Shown: in pieces, positions 38,078 through 47,980 of the stretch
Numbering within the stretch: the stretch's first letter is position 1
How the letters are laid out: each line of letters opens with the position of its first letter
DNA from: JAGQRJ01 sp041402045
GTDB taxonomy: Bacteria; Planctomycetota; J058
NCBI GenBank assembly: GCA_041402045.1
Contig: JAWKSZ010000011.1
Location: 62,001-126,000 of the forward strand
Length of the DNA: 64,000 nucleotides
Direction: 5' to 3'
The notes under the pieces: generated by a model
Seen by the model: only the letters and a program-made list of their open reading frames with translations
What the model was told of the DNA's origin: nothing
Databases searched by the model: none
Translations under genes and position numbers: made by a program

Positions 38078-39643
38078 ATGCGTCGACGCTCACACCCCCG
38101 GTCTGTACTGACCCTGGCTCTGTTCTCCCTCGGACTCACCGCCACCGCGCAGGCGGCCCCCCCGAACTTCCGGCGGAGCGCGCAGTCGTTCCCCGAGGGG
38201 ACCACGGGCACTCGGGTCGCCTTCGGCGACGTGGACTCCGACGGGGACCCGGACGTCCTGATCAGCGGCAAGCTCTACCTGAACGACGGCACCGGCACGT
38301 TCAGCTTCGCGCGCAACTCGGGCCTCGGCCCCGCGCGCGCCGCGGTGTTCGCCGACTACGACCGCGACGGCGACCTCGACGTGTATCTCTCGGGGCACGG
38401 GCTGAACGCGGACCGCCTCATGCGCAACGACACCCGCCCGGGCCGGCGCCCGGTGTTCACCGACGTCAGCGCCAAGGTCGGCGTCTCCCTGAACGACGGC
38501 CTCCCCGGCGAGGGCGTGGGCTGGGGCGACCTGAACGGCGACGGCTACCCCGACCTCTACGTCGCGAACTACGAGTGGGGCTCCCTGGGCGCGGGGCGCC
38601 CGGACCGGCTCTACCTCAGCAACGGCCAGGGCGGCTTCTACAACGCCTCGGGCCTGATCCTGGCCTCGCGCTGGGGCGCCGTCTACTGCGGGCGCGGCGT
38701 GAGCATGGCCGACTACGACCTCGACGGCGACACCGACGTGTTCGTGAGCAACTACCGCCTGCAGCCGAACCTGCTGTGGGTCAACAGCCTGCGCAACGGC
38801 AGCGGGATCGCGACCCTCAGCGAGCAGAACTACGCCAGCGGCCTGGGCCAGACCCTCGGCTCGCACACGATCGGCTCCGCCTGGGGCGACGTGGACAACG
38901 ACGGCGACCTGGACCTGGTCCAGGCGAACCTCGCCCACCCTTGGGCCCGGCACTACTCCGAGCGCACCCTGGTGTTCCTCCAGGACGCTGCGCACCGCTT
39001 CACGAAGGTGACCGCCGGGATCAAGTACGAGGAGACCCACTCGGACCCGACCCTGTTCGACGTCGACAACGACGGCGACCTCGACCTCTACCTGACCAGC
39101 GTCTACGGCGGGCGCCAGGGCTTCCTCTACCGCAACCGCACCGTCGAGGACGGGCGCTTCCACTTCCGCGACTGCACCGAGCTGGCCCGCGCCAAGACCT
39201 ACGACGGCTGGGGCGCGGCGGCCGCTGACGTGGACCTGGACGGGGACCTGGACCTGGTGGTGTGCGCGGGGGGTCGCCCCGTGCTCCTGATCAACACCCG
39301 CAGCCAGGAGACCCAGTTCAAGAGCGTGCGCCTGCGCCTGCGGGGCACGCTCTCCGACACCTGGGGCGCGGGCGCCACGGTGATCCTCACCGGGGACGGC
39401 GTGCCCCGGCAGGTGCGCCAACTGAGCCTGGGCCACGGGACCTCGTCTCAGTCCGAGCCGATCCTGCACTTCGGCGTGGGGCGCGCGCAGGGCCCGTTCC
39501 AGCTCGAGGTCCGCTGGCCCTCGGGTCGGGTCGGGCGGCACCGCGCGGTCGTGGGGCTGAACGAGGTCGACGAGGGGATCGGCTCGCCGCGCCCCCCGGC
39601 GCCGTTCGCCGGCCCCGTCGAGACGTTTCGCGAGCCTCGCTGA
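38078..39643 (+). CDS. FG-GAP/VCBS repeat protein with ASPIC/UnbV domain (CRTAC1-like)
   Basis: 521 residues from the ATG at 38078, chosen for the ribosome-binding site and signal peptide (VLTLALFSLGLTATAQA). It has repeats with Asp-rich calcium loops typical of FG-GAP/VCBS propellers: DVDSDGDPDVLIS, DYDRDGDLDVYLSG, DLNGDGYPDLYVAN, DVDNDGDLDLVQA, DVDLDGDLDLVV. The last 110 residues form the ASPIC/UnbV domain (LRGTLSDTWGAGATVILTGD, VRWPSGRVGRHRAV). Secreted, function unknown; such proteins are plentiful in Planctomycetota and Acidobacteriota. Divergent from the octaheme cytochrome. Confidence 0.92.
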   Translation: MRRRSHPRSVLTLALFSLGLTATAQAAPPNFRRSAQSFPEGTTGTRVAFGDVDSDGDPDVLISGKLYLNDGTGTFSFARNSGLGPARAAVFADYDRDGDLDVYLSGHGLNADRLMRNDTRPGRRPVFTDVSAKVGVSLNDGLPGEGVGWGDLNGDGYPDLYVANYEWGSLGAGRPDRLYLSNGQGGFYNASGLILASRWGAVYCGRGVSMADYDLDGDTDVFVSNYRLQPNLLWVNSLRNGSGIATLSEQNYASGLGQTLGSHTIGSAWGDVDNDGDLDLVQANLAHPWARHYSERTLVFLQDAAHRFTKVTAGIKYEETHSDPTLFDVDNDGDLDLYLTSVYGGRQGFLYRNRTVEDGRFHFRDCTELARAKTYDGWGAAAADVDLDGDLDLVVCAGGRPVLLINTRSQETQFKSVRLRLRGTLSDTWGAGATVILTGDGVPRQVRQLSLGHGTSSQSEPILHFGVGRAQGPFQLEVRWPSGRVGRHRAVVGLNEVDEGIGSPRPPAPFAGPVETFREPR

Positions 39644-39733
39644 GGCGCGCGGGGCCTCTCCTCCGCGGAGCAGGTTGATAGGCTGAACGACGCGTGGGCC
39701 GCGCGCCGCGCGGTCCACGAGCGGAGAGGCCCC

Positions 39734-40333
39734 ATGAGCGACGACTACGAGGTCTACCCCTGCGCCACCTGCGGAGGGCAGTTCACCCTCGCCGACCACG
39801 GGCTCGCGCCGAATCCGCCGCGGGTGCAAGCCTGGCAGCTCTTCAACTGCGCGAGCTGCGGGCCCGACGTGGCGGCGGGCCCCTTCGTCCGCGCCGACGC
39901 CGAGCCCGCGTCCGGCCCCGCGCCCTGGCGCGAACGCGAGGAAGGACACCGCGCCGCCTCCGCGCTGGAGCTCGAGCAGCTCGCGGCCCGGGCGACGGCG
40001 GCGCCCCACGCCGAGGCCCGAGCCCTGCTGCTGGGAGCCTGCGAACGCCTCGCGGCGGAGCGCGACCGCGCGCGCGCCGCGCGCGACGAGCTCGCCGAGC
40101 TGCTCGAGCACTGCGACGGCGGCGACGACTACCCCGAGACCTTCGCCGAGCTGGTCGAACAGCAGGGCTACGGCGCGCTCATGGGCAAGGCCGCCCACGA
40201 CTGGCGCGTGCTGCTCACCCAGCTCGGCGCCCCCGGCGCGGAGTTCACCGTCGGCCCGTGTCGCTCGAGCGTCGACCGCCTGCTGAGCGCGGTCCAGGCG
40301 CAGCGCTCCGCGGAGTGCGGGACGCCTTCGTAG
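39734..40333 (+). CDS. Zinc-ribbon-like hypothetical protein
   Basis: 199 residues, with TAGGCT 50 bases before the ATG. Two CxxC pairs, CATCG in PCATCGGQF and CASCG in FNCASCGPD, suggest a zinc ribbon at the N-terminus. A helical region rich in Glu, Ala and Arg (ELEQLAARATAAPHAEARALL) follows, then a compact C-terminus. No catalytic motif is seen. It ends 7 bases before the GTG of the kinase gene, so it is probably co-transcribed and may modulate it. Confidence 0.65.
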   Translation: MSDDYEVYPCATCGGQFTLADHGLAPNPPRVQAWQLFNCASCGPDVAAGPFVRADAEPASGPAPWREREEGHRAASALELEQLAARATAAPHAEARALLLGACERLAAERDRARAARDELAELLEHCDGGDDYPETFAELVEQQGYGALMGKAAHDWRVLLTQLGAPGAEFTVGPCRSSVDRLLSAVQAQRSAECGTPS

Positions 40334-40340
40334 GTCGCGC

Positions 40341-42354
40341 GTGTCCCGCGCCCCCGAGCCTCGGAGTCTGCGTGTCGGCGACGTCGTCGACGGCTACCGC
40401 GTCCTCGGGCGCCTGGGCGAGGGCGCCATGGGCGACGTGCTCCACGTGCGCGACCCCCAGGGCCGCGGGCTGGCCCTCAAGCTCTGCCGCGGCGACGTCA
40501 CCCCCGACGCGCGCGAGCGCTTCGCTCGCGAGGGCGAGATCACCGCGGCCCTGCGCCACTCGGGGATCGTCGCCGTTCACGCGCGCGGCGTCCTCGATCA
40601 GCGCCCCTACCTCGTCTACGAGCTGATCGAGGGCCAGGACCTCGAGCGGGCCTTCCCGCACCTCTCGCGCGAGGCGCTGCTCCAGGCGACGCAGGAGGTC
40701 GCCGAGGCCGTGGGCCACGCCCACGCCCAGGGGGTGATCCACCGCGACCTCAAGCCGGCCAACGTGCTCCTCGACGCGAGCGGACGCGCGCGCGTCGCCG
40801 ACTTCGGCATGGCCCAGGTCGCCGGGCTCGAGCGCCTGACCGTCACCGGGGCGCTGGTGGGCACGCCGCACTACATGGCCCCCGAGCAGGTGACCGGCGC
40901 CCGCGAGCTCTACGGCCCGCACACCGACGTGTGGGCCCTGGGGGTGCTGCTGTTCCGCGTGCTCACCGGCCGCCACCCCTTCCAGGGCAGGACCCTGACG
41001 GAGCAGGTGCTGCAGGTCGCCCGCGCGCCGATCCCGCGCCCGAGCTCCCTGGCCCCGGACGTGCCCCCGGCGCTGGAGGCGGTGTGCCTGCGCGCGCTCG
41101 AGCGCGAGCCCGCGGCGCGCACCCCCGACGGCGCCGCCTTCGCCGTGGAGCTGGCCCGGGCCCGGGCCAGCTCCGGCCGGAGCGCGGATCGAGGCCGCGG
41201 GTGGCTGGCGCTCAGCGCGCTCTGCGCCCTCGGCGGGCTCGCGACCTTGGGCGCGATCGCGCTCACACCGACGACTCCTGCGCGCGAGGCCCCCTCCTGC
41301 GCCCGCGAGTCCGCTGGACGAGCTCGCGCGCGCCCTCGCCGCGGGCGACCCCGCGCCGATCCGAGCCGCCCTCGGCGCGGCCGCGCGCGCCGACCCCGCG
41401 GCGCGCCGCGCGCTCGTCCAGCACGCCCGCCGCGCCCTCGCGAGAGACGCCGCGGGCTTCGACGCGACGCTGGCGCTCCTCGCCGAGCTGGACGCCGCCG
41501 CCCCCGACGACCCCGCGGAGGCGGCCCTGGCCAACGCGGGGGTCGCCCGCGCCTGGACGGCGTACGGAGACGCGGAGGCCCACCTCTCGGAGGACGCGAA
41601 CCCCGAGCGCTGGGGCCTCTTGGTCGCGCGGCTCCAGGCGCTGGCAGAGGCCGGCCTGCGCGCGGACGACCCCAGCGCGGCGACGATCAGCGACACCCTG
41701 CGCAGCCAGGAGCGCCTGGGCGTGCTCGACAGCATGACCTACTGGGCGGCGATCCGCGCCTGCGCTCGGCTCGACCTCCCCTGCGCGCCGGAGGTGTTCC
41801 GCACCACCCCCGGGATCGGCGGCGCCCCGCGGGAGCGCCCGTGGGACCTCGACACCCGCGAGCCCTGGGCGCGCTACCTCGAGGCGCGGATCGCGCGGGC
41901 CCGATCGGTCCCGGGCTCGGACGCGGCCCTGGCGTCGGCCCTGCGCGGCGACTTCGCGGAGCTCCTGGGCCCCGTGCACTGGACGCAGTCGGCGCTGGAG
42001 GTCGCCGCGGCGCTCTCCCCCCGCGAGCAGCGCCCGTGGATCGAGGAGGCGGTCCAACGCGCGCCCGCGCTCCCGCTGCCCTGGGTCTACCTGGCCGGGA
42101 TCCAGCTCGAGGAGGGGCACCCCCAGCAGGCCCTCGCCTCCCTGGAGCGCGCCACGGGGATCCTCGGGTCCCCGGGTTACGCGGGAGCCTTCGCCACCGA
42201 GGCCAGCCTGCGCCGCGCTCACCACTACACGATCGTCGCCCTGGCCGAGCTCGGTCGACGCGACGAGGCCCGCGCGCTCTATCGCCTGCACGCGGGCCGC
42301 AACCCGAGCTTCGCCGCGCCGCTGCTCGAGCCCTACCCCTGGCTCGACGACTGA
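40341..42354 (+). CDS. Ser/Thr protein kinase with TPR-like domain, apparent +1 frameshift
   Basis: Starts at the GTG at 40341. The kinase domain (about 1-275) is intact: LGEGAMGDVLHV, LALKLC, HRDLKPAN, DFGMAQ and GTPHYMAPEQ. A membrane helix lies near 287-310. After TPTTPAREAP the coding pattern leaves frame 1 and continues in frame 2, reading PPAPASPLDELARALAAGD and on through a helical, TPR-like domain to PYPWLDD at 42354. The switch fits one extra C in the five-C run at 41290-41294. With that C removed, the protein is about 670 residues. It may be a homopolymer sequencing error, phase variation or a real lesion. Reading frame 1 alone gives an Arg-rich nonsense tail. Confidence 0.8.
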
Positions 42355-42418
42355 GCGGCGTCCGCGCGTGGCCCGACGACGCGCGCCCCGCTACGTAGGA
42401 GTCAGGGGGTCCCGTTCC

Positions 42419-45400
42419 ATGCCCGCAGCGCCTCGACTCCGCGCGCTCGTCTGCGTCCTCAGCCTGAGTCTGGGCTGCGCCAGCGGGCCCGAGCCGCCCC
42501 CCGCCGGCCTGGCGCCGAGCGTGGACCCGTTCGCCATTGCCGTGGACCCCGGCTGGAGCGCCGCGGGGGTGCAGCTCAACGTGGACCGCGCCTACGTCCT
42601 GAGCCGCCTGGGCAGCCCCGATTCCTACGAGCTCACGCAGGACGGCGGCCTGGACCGGGAGCGCCTGCACTACGCCATGGGCGTCACGGTCGTGCTGGTG
42701 CTCGATCGCGTCGACGCACTCTTCCTCGATCGTTCCTACCTGGAGCACCTGCAGGTGGAGTCGCCCCTGGGGCCGGAGACCCAGCGGCACGAGCTGCTCG
42801 AGCGCTGGGGCCGCCCCGCCCGCGACCGCTACGGCTCGGACCCGCGCGCGCTGTTCTACCCTCAGCAGGGCCTGCGCTGCGAGTTCGACGACGAGGGCCG
42901 CCTCACCAGGGTCCACTTCTTCCCCTACTACCTGCCGCGGGAGGAGGACTTGCTTCCCTCGAAGCAACCCCCGCAGCCCGCCTCCCGCGCTGCCCGCCGC
43001 GAACGACCCGCCCCCGCGCTGTCGGCCGCGAACGACCTGCCCCCCGCGCCCGCCCCGCACACGCCCGCCGCCCCCGAGCCCGCGGCCCCCAGCGGACGCC
43101 GGCTCGCCGTCTCGGGCGCCCGCGTGCACCTCTCCGCCTCCTCGCCGGCGGCCCGGCTGCGGGAGGTGGCCGACGCCCCTGCCCCGCGCTCGGGGTGGCG
43201 CTGGGCGTCGCCGGTGTTCGAGCTCGAGGCAGCCCCCGGCTACGGCCCCGAGCCTCACGAACTCGCCGTGACGCTGGACCCCGCGGCCCTGCCCGCAGGC
43301 GTCGCCCCCGAGGACGTCGCGCTCGTGCTCGTGCACGACGGCCGCCTGGAGCGCCTGCGCGACGCGCGCTACGACGCGGCCTCCGGCGAGGTGCGCTGCG
43401 CCACCCGCCGCACCGCGGCCCTGGTCCACGCGCGCGGGGGCGGGACGGACCTCAGCCAGCGCAACGCCCGCTTCGCCCTGGCGGTGCCCCTCACACGCCA
43501 GGAGCTGGTCTCCGAGGACGACTGGTACGAGGTGTGGGTCGCCCGGGATCGTCGCGACGAGGTCGAGTCCGACCTGGACGCGTTGCGCGCGCTCCTCGAG
43601 CGCGTGCGCGGCGCCTTCCCCACCTTCGGCGACGCGCAGCCCCCGTTCGTCTACGTGCACCTCGTAGACCTCCCCCCTGGCGTCGCAGGGCAGGCGTCGG
43701 GCGGGAACACGGTGGAGCTCAGCGCCGCAGGCCGCTGGGGCTACGCCGCCGTCGCCCACGAGTACTTCCACCTGATCCAACAGACCTTCATGATCCGGCA
43801 CCTCGACGCGCTGGGGGAGGTCGTGGATCCGGAGACCCTGTTCCGCGGACGGTGGTTGGCGGAGGCCACCGCAGAGTTCATGGCCCAGCGCGTGCTCGAC
43901 CCCGCCGAGCGCGCCGCGCAGCCGCTGTGGCCGGGCACCCACGGCTTCTGCTACCGCGGCTTGTTCGAGGTCGACGAGTTCGACGTGCCCGGCGTCCCTC
44001 GGCAGTACGTGGCCGCCACGTTCTTCGACTTCCTCGCCGAGCACTACGACGCCGAAGCCCTGATCCGCCGCTGCTACGAGGTGTTCATGAGCCGCGAGCA
44101 CGTGCGCGCCCTCGACACCTGGAGCGACGCCTACGTCCTGCGCGGCGTGCTCGCGACCACCGTGGATCGCCGCGGACGCACGCGGACGCTGAACCAGGTC
44201 TACGCCGAGTTCCTGCTCCACTACAACTGGCTCAAGGACTTCGAGCCCCTGCGCTCGCGGGTCGCGAAGCTGGACCTCGGCCCCGCAGGGGCGGTCCGCG
44301 TGCCCCCCGACCGGCTCCAACGCCGGCAGGTCCCGAGCCCCGACGGCGACCGCCAGGTGCGTGTCCGCGCCAGCGGGCCCGGCTACTCGATCGTGGCCGC
44401 GTACGCCTTCTCGCCCCCGGCCCAGGCAGGCGAGGGCGACCTGGTCCTCGAGCTCAGCGCCGACGACGAGGAGCGCCCGGTCGACGGGAAGCTCCTGCTG
44501 GTGGCGTTCCCCGTCAAGGGCGGAGCCTACGGCGCGCCGGTCCTCAGGGGCCCCGACGAGCCGCTCACGCTCTCCGACTGGAGCGCGCACGACGAGGCCC
44601 TGGTGTGGGTCGTGGACGCGTCGCCCTTTGGCGCTCACGAGGGTCGCCTGACGGCGCGCTTCGAGGGCCCCGACCCCCGACTCGCCCAGGCCTCGGTCGC
44701 GCTCAAGGTCAAGGCCTGCACCCCCGCCGGCGCCGAGCGCGGACGCTTCCAGAGCCCCACCGCGCGACTCGAGCTGTGGTTCGAGGGGGTGGACACCCTC
44801 GGCCTCGACCCCCGGGCCTCGGACCCCGTGCGCACCGCCGGCGGGAGCCCGAACGCGAACTACCTCCTGCTGCGCTTCGACTACGACGGGCTCACCGGGT
44901 ATCGCCTGATCGACGACGAGGGCCTCGACGACCTGGAGCTCCCGCTGCGCCGAGTGGGCGCGTTCCCTGCCACGCTGCAGGTGTTCGCCCCGGGGTTCGA
45001 CGGCCCGGTGCTACGTCACGCGTTCGAGGTCGCCTGCGTCGAGGGCGAGCCCCGAGGCGAGGTCCCCGCGCGCTTCGCCGAGGAGGACGCGCGCCTCGCC
45101 GCCCGCTGGCCTCAAGCGGTCGCAGGAGGCAGCTACGCGCTGTGGTCGCAGTGGCTGCAGAACCACGACCGCCGCGTGCAGGCCCAGCGCGCGAGCCTGG
45201 GCGCGGGGTGGCTCCTGAAGCACGCCGACGAGCTCGCCCAGGAGTTCGACCGCCGCGTAGCCGCGGTGGGCAACCCCTTCCAGCGCGGCGCGACCCCGCC
45301 GCTCCCCGGCGTGCGCCTGGACCTCGAGCTCTACCGCGCGCGCTTCGACGTCGCCAACGACTGGCTGCGTCAGATCGAGTCCTGGGCCAAGCGCCCGGCG

Positions 45401-45640
45401 CACCCTCCCGAGCGATCGCTGGAGTTCCGCCGCACGTATTTCCAAGAGGGCGCGTACCGCCGGGTCGCCCGGGTCTACGCCGAGTGGCTCCTCGACGGCG
45501 ACGCCGCCGAGGACCTGTTCCTGCGCTACCGCGCGCTCCGACCCGGGGACGCGACCCCGCTGTTTAGCGACTTCGAGCGCGCGATCGAGCGCGCGCGCGC
45601 CGCGCGCAGGGTCTACCCGCCGGCGGCGTTCGCGCGCTGA
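42419..45640 (+). CDS. Large secreted lipoprotein with HExxH zincin site
   Basis: 1,073 residues from the ATG at 42419. A signal peptide ends at a lipobox (LSLGCASG). Two short copies of a SmpA/BamE-like unit follow (YVLSRLGSPDSYE...LHYAMGVTVVLVLD and ELLERWGRPARDRYG...CEFDDEGRLTRVHFF). A Pro-rich linker and Ig-like strands lead to a gluzincin-type site HEYFH (residues 447-451) with a downstream WLAEATAEF Glu about 35 residues later, the usual third zinc ligand. The C-terminal 500 residues are beta-rich domains, then helices. No known peptidase family matches overall. It is convergent with the aldo/keto reductase. Peptidase activity is likely; the target is unknown. Confidence 0.75.
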   Translation: MPAAPRLRALVCVLSLSLGCASGPEPPPAGLAPSVDPFAIAVDPGWSAAGVQLNVDRAYVLSRLGSPDSYELTQDGGLDRERLHYAMGVTVVLVLDRVDALFLDRSYLEHLQVESPLGPETQRHELLERWGRPARDRYGSDPRALFYPQQGLRCEFDDEGRLTRVHFFPYYLPREEDLLPSKQPPQPASRAARRERPAPALSAANDLPPAPAPHTPAAPEPAAPSGRRLAVSGARVHLSASSPAARLREVADAPAPRSGWRWASPVFELEAAPGYGPEPHELAVTLDPAALPAGVAPEDVALVLVHDGRLERLRDARYDAASGEVRCATRRTAALVHARGGGTDLSQRNARFALAVPLTRQELVSEDDWYEVWVARDRRDEVESDLDALRALLERVRGAFPTFGDAQPPFVYVHLVDLPPGVAGQASGGNTVELSAAGRWGYAAVAHEYFHLIQQTFMIRHLDALGEVVDPETLFRGRWLAEATAEFMAQRVLDPAERAAQPLWPGTHGFCYRGLFEVDEFDVPGVPRQYVAATFFDFLAEHYDAEALIRRCYEVFMSREHVRALDTWSDAYVLRGVLATTVDRRGRTRTLNQVYAEFLLHYNWLKDFEPLRSRVAKLDLGPAGAVRVPPDRLQRRQVPSPDGDRQVRVRASGPGYSIVAAYAFSPPAQAGEGDLVLELSADDEERPVDGKLLLVAFPVKGGAYGAPVLRGPDEPLTLSDWSAHDEALVWVVDASPFGAHEGRLTARFEGPDPRLAQASVALKVKACTPAGAERGRFQSPTARLELWFEGVDTLGLDPRASDPVRTAGGSPNANYLLLRFDYDGLTGYRLIDDEGLDDLELPLRRVGAFPATLQVFAPGFDGPVLRHAFEVACVEGEPRGEVPARFAEEDARLAARWPQAVAGGSYALWSQWLQNHDRRVQAQRASLGAGWLLKHADELAQEFDRRVAAVGNPFQRGATPPLPGVRLDLELYRARFDVANDWLRQIESWAKRPAHPPERSLEFRRTYFQEGAYRRVARVYAEWLLDGDAAEDLFLRYRALRPGDATPLFSDFERAIERARAARRVYPPAAFAR

Positions 45641-45644
45641 GGGC

Positions 45645-46676
45645 TCACCACGCGGTCGGCTTGGGGTTTCGTTCGTCGAACCCGCGCTGGTGCCAGTAGG
45701 GGTAGGCCGGGGTGCGCTGGCTGACCGCGTCCAGGCGCGCGACCTGCTCCGGCGTGAGGTCCCAGCCCACGGCGCCTAGGTTGTCCTCGAGCTGGGCCGC
45801 GGTCCGCGCGCCAATCACCACGTTGGCGACGGTCGGCCGCTGCAGCAGCCAGTTGAGCGAGAGCTGGGGGATCGACTTCCCGGTCTCCTGGGCGAGCTGA
45901 TCGAGGACCTCGACCACGTCGTAGAGGTACTCGTCGTCGACCTCGGGCCCGCCGACGTCGCCGCCCGCGGCGATCCGGCCCTCCCGCGGGTCGCTGCCCC
46001 GGCGGATCTTGCCCGTGAGCCGGCCCCAGCCCAGGGGGCTCCACACCATGGTCCCCAGCCCCTCCTCGAGCGCCAGCGGCATGAGCTCCCACTCGTAGTC
46101 GCGCCCCACGAGGGAGTAGTAGCCCTGGTAGCTCACGTAGCGCGAGTAGCCGTAGCGATCGGACAGGCCCAGGGACTTCATGAGGTGCCAGCCCGAGAAG
46201 TTCGAGCAGCCCAGGTAGCGCACCTTGCCCGAGGTCACGAAGCCCTCGAGGGTCTTGAGGGTCTCCTCCGGCGGCGTGAGCGCGTCGTAGCCGTGCATGA
46301 AGTAGACGTCGACGTAGTCGGTGTTCAGCCGCCGCAGGCTGGCCTCGAGGGCGCGGGTCAGGTGGTGCCGCGAGGAGCCCTTGTCGTTGGGCCCCGAGCC
46401 CATGGGGAAGGTCCCCTTGGTCGAGATCAGCACCTCGTCGCGCCGCCCCTCGAGGGCCTTGCCCAGGATCTCCTCAGAGGTCCCGTTCGAGTAGCAGTCG
46501 GCGGTGTCGAAGAAGGTGACCCCAGCCTCGAGGCAGAGGTCGACCATTCTCTTGGCCTCGGCCACGTCGGTGTCGCCCCAGCGCCCGAAGAACTCGCCCA
46601 CGCCCCCGAAGGTCGCCGTCCCGAAGCTCAAGACGGGCACCTTGAGCCCCGAGCGCCCCAGTTGTCGATACTCCAT
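45645..46676 (-). CDS. Aldo/keto reductase
   Basis: 343 residues. A (beta/alpha)8 NAD(P)H-dependent reductase: N-terminal YRQLGRSGLKVPVLSFGT; the catalytic tetrad is visible as Asp in FFDTADCYSNG, Tyr in the same motif, Lys in VLISTKG and His in DVYFMHGYD. SLGLSDRYGYSRYVSYQGYYS and GARTAAQLEDNLGAV are typical of the AKR/YajO/Tas-like group. Reduces aldehydes or ketones; physiological substrate unknown. Stands alone, convergent with the zincin and divergent from the DJ-1-like gene; TTACCGTG upstream is a -10 candidate. Confidence 0.93.
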   Translation of the reverse strand: MEYRQLGRSGLKVPVLSFGTATFGGVGEFFGRWGDTDVAEAKRMVDLCLEAGVTFFDTADCYSNGTSEEILGKALEGRRDEVLISTKGTFPMGSGPNDKGSSRHHLTRALEASLRRLNTDYVDVYFMHGYDALTPPEETLKTLEGFVTSGKVRYLGCSNFSGWHLMKSLGLSDRYGYSRYVSYQGYYSLVGRDYEWELMPLALEEGLGTMVWSPLGWGRLTGKIRRGSDPREGRIAAGGDVGGPEVDDEYLYDVVEVLDQLAQETGKSIPQLSLNWLLQRPTVANVVIGARTAAQLEDNLGAVGWDLTPEQVARLDAVSQRTPAYPYWHQRGFDERNPKPTAW

Positions 46677-46887
46677 GCTTCTCCTCCGTTCGTGGTCTGC
46701 ACGGTAACGCGGTTCCCTGAACGCGCGATCGGGGCGGAAGATTCCCCGCGCGGGGCGGCCGGGGAGGGGTCACCGGTGTCCCGCGCGGGACGGCCGCGCA
46801 GGGGGTTGCGCCGTCGGCACCCGGCGTGCGCCCTCCCCGCTCCACCCCTGTCCGCGCGTCGCCGCGGCAACGAACCACGAGGACCCC
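46677..46887. promoter_or_regulatory. Divergent promoter region
   Basis: 211 bases between the aldo/keto reductase and the DJ-1-like gene. The minus strand carries TTACCGTG close to the reductase start; the DJ-1-like gene has a CGAGGA ribosome-binding site. No repeat is seen. Confidence 0.35.
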
Positions 46888-47451
46888 ATGAACCCCGCAC
46901 TCAACGGCAAGCGCGTCGCCTTCCTGGCCACCGACGGCCTGGAGCAGATCGAACTCACCCGCCCCTGGAAGGACGTCGAAGCCGCCGGCGCGACCCCCGA
47001 GCTGATCTCCCTGGAGCAGGGCGAGATCCAGGGCTTCCACCACTTCGAGCAGGGCGACCGCTTCTCCGTCGACACCACCGTCGACGCTGCCCAGGCCAAG
47101 GACTACGTGGGCCTCGTGCTCCCGGGCGGCGTGCACAACCCCGACGCCCTGCGCACGAACGAGGCCGCGGTCGAGCTGATCAAGGACTTCGTGATCCAGA
47201 ACAAGCCGGTGGCCGCGATCTGCCACGGCCCGTGGACCCTGGTCGAGGCCGACGTGATCCGCGGCAAGACGCTCACCAGTTGGCCCAGCCTGCAGACGGA
47301 TATCGAGAACGCAGGCGCGACGTGGGTCGATCAGCCGGTGTGCGTCGACGCGGGCTTGATCACGAGCCGCAACCCCGACGACCTCGACGCGTTCTGCGCC
47401 TCCGCGGTCGCCGCCTTCGCCGACTGGGCCCGCAAGGAGCAAGCGGCCTGA
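46888..47451 (+). CDS. DJ-1/PfpI family protein (glutamine amidotransferase-like)
   Basis: 187 residues. The fold signature is complete: VAFLATDGLEQIELTRP at the N-terminus, VGLVLPGGVHNPDALR, and nucleophile elbow VAAICHGPW with Cys112, followed by VDQPVCVDAGLITSRNPDDLDAF. Members are deglycases, proteases or stress chaperones; PfpI/YhbO-like proteins best match the length. The divergent neighbour is an aldo/keto reductase, and both can act on reactive carbonyls, so a shared detoxification role is plausible inference. Confidence 0.93.
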   Translation: MNPALNGKRVAFLATDGLEQIELTRPWKDVEAAGATPELISLEQGEIQGFHHFEQGDRFSVDTTVDAAQAKDYVGLVLPGGVHNPDALRTNEAAVELIKDFVIQNKPVAAICHGPWTLVEADVIRGKTLTSWPSLQTDIENAGATWVDQPVCVDAGLITSRNPDDLDAFCASAVAAFADWARKEQAA

Positions 47452-47458
47452 CGGGCGC

Positions 47459-47977
47459 TTACTCCAGCGGCTCTTCGCTGGCGCCGACGATCACGATCAG
47501 CTCGCCGCGGGGCACGCCCTCGGCGCAGCGAAACACGATCTCCTGACCGTCGGCCACGCGGACCTCGGTGCGCAGCACGAGCACCCGGGGCGCCTCGGCG
47601 TCCTTGGGCGCGGGCTTGGTGATCCGGACCTCGAGCCGGATCCGGCGCTGCTCGGCCTTGCCGCCCTGCTCGGGCTTGCCCTTGACCTCGGTCAGGAGCT
47701 CGCCCGGGAGCTCGAACTTGAGCACGGTGCCCGCCGGAGCGCGCTGCGAGACGCGCTCGAGGAACACGTAGCTCTGCATGCCCAGCTTGCGCAGGAGCTC
47801 GCCCCAGTCCTCGAGCTCGGCGGCGATCCGGGGCTCCTGCCCCGCCTGCTCCTCGCCTTCGCCCTGGGCGGAGACGACCCGCACCGAGATCAGCTCGGCG
47901 CGGGCGGGCGTGTCTTGGGCGCCCAGCCAGGGGGCGCACAGGAGCAGCAAGAGCAGGGGACGGACCAGGGAGCTCAC
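47459..47977 (-). CDS. Hypothetical exported protein
   Basis: 172 residues with a signal peptide (LVRPLLLLLLCAPWLGAQ). A charged Glu/Gly region is followed by strands (VLKFELPGELLTEVKGK, RRIRLEVRITKPAP, VLVLRTEVRVADGQEIVF) suggesting a beta-rich fold. No family recognised. It begins 3 bases after the anti-sigma-like gene and belongs to the sigma/anti-sigma operon, so it may be the regulated or sensing component. Ends 8 bases from the convergent DJ-1-like gene. Confidence 0.65.
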   Translation of the reverse strand: MSSLVRPLLLLLLCAPWLGAQDTPARAELISVRVVSAQGEGEEQAGQEPRIAAELEDWGELLRKLGMQSYVFLERVSQRAPAGTVLKFELPGELLTEVKGKPEQGGKAEQRRIRLEVRITKPAPKDAEAPRVLVLRTEVRVADGQEIVFRCAEGVPRGELIVIVGASEEPLE

Positions 47978-47980
47978 GGG

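Noticed and set aside
41300..42398. Frame-1 continuation of the kinase to 42398
   Set aside because: The translation turns into an Arg/Pro-rich nonsense tail after 41300 whereas frame 2 carries a coherent helical domain to 42354.
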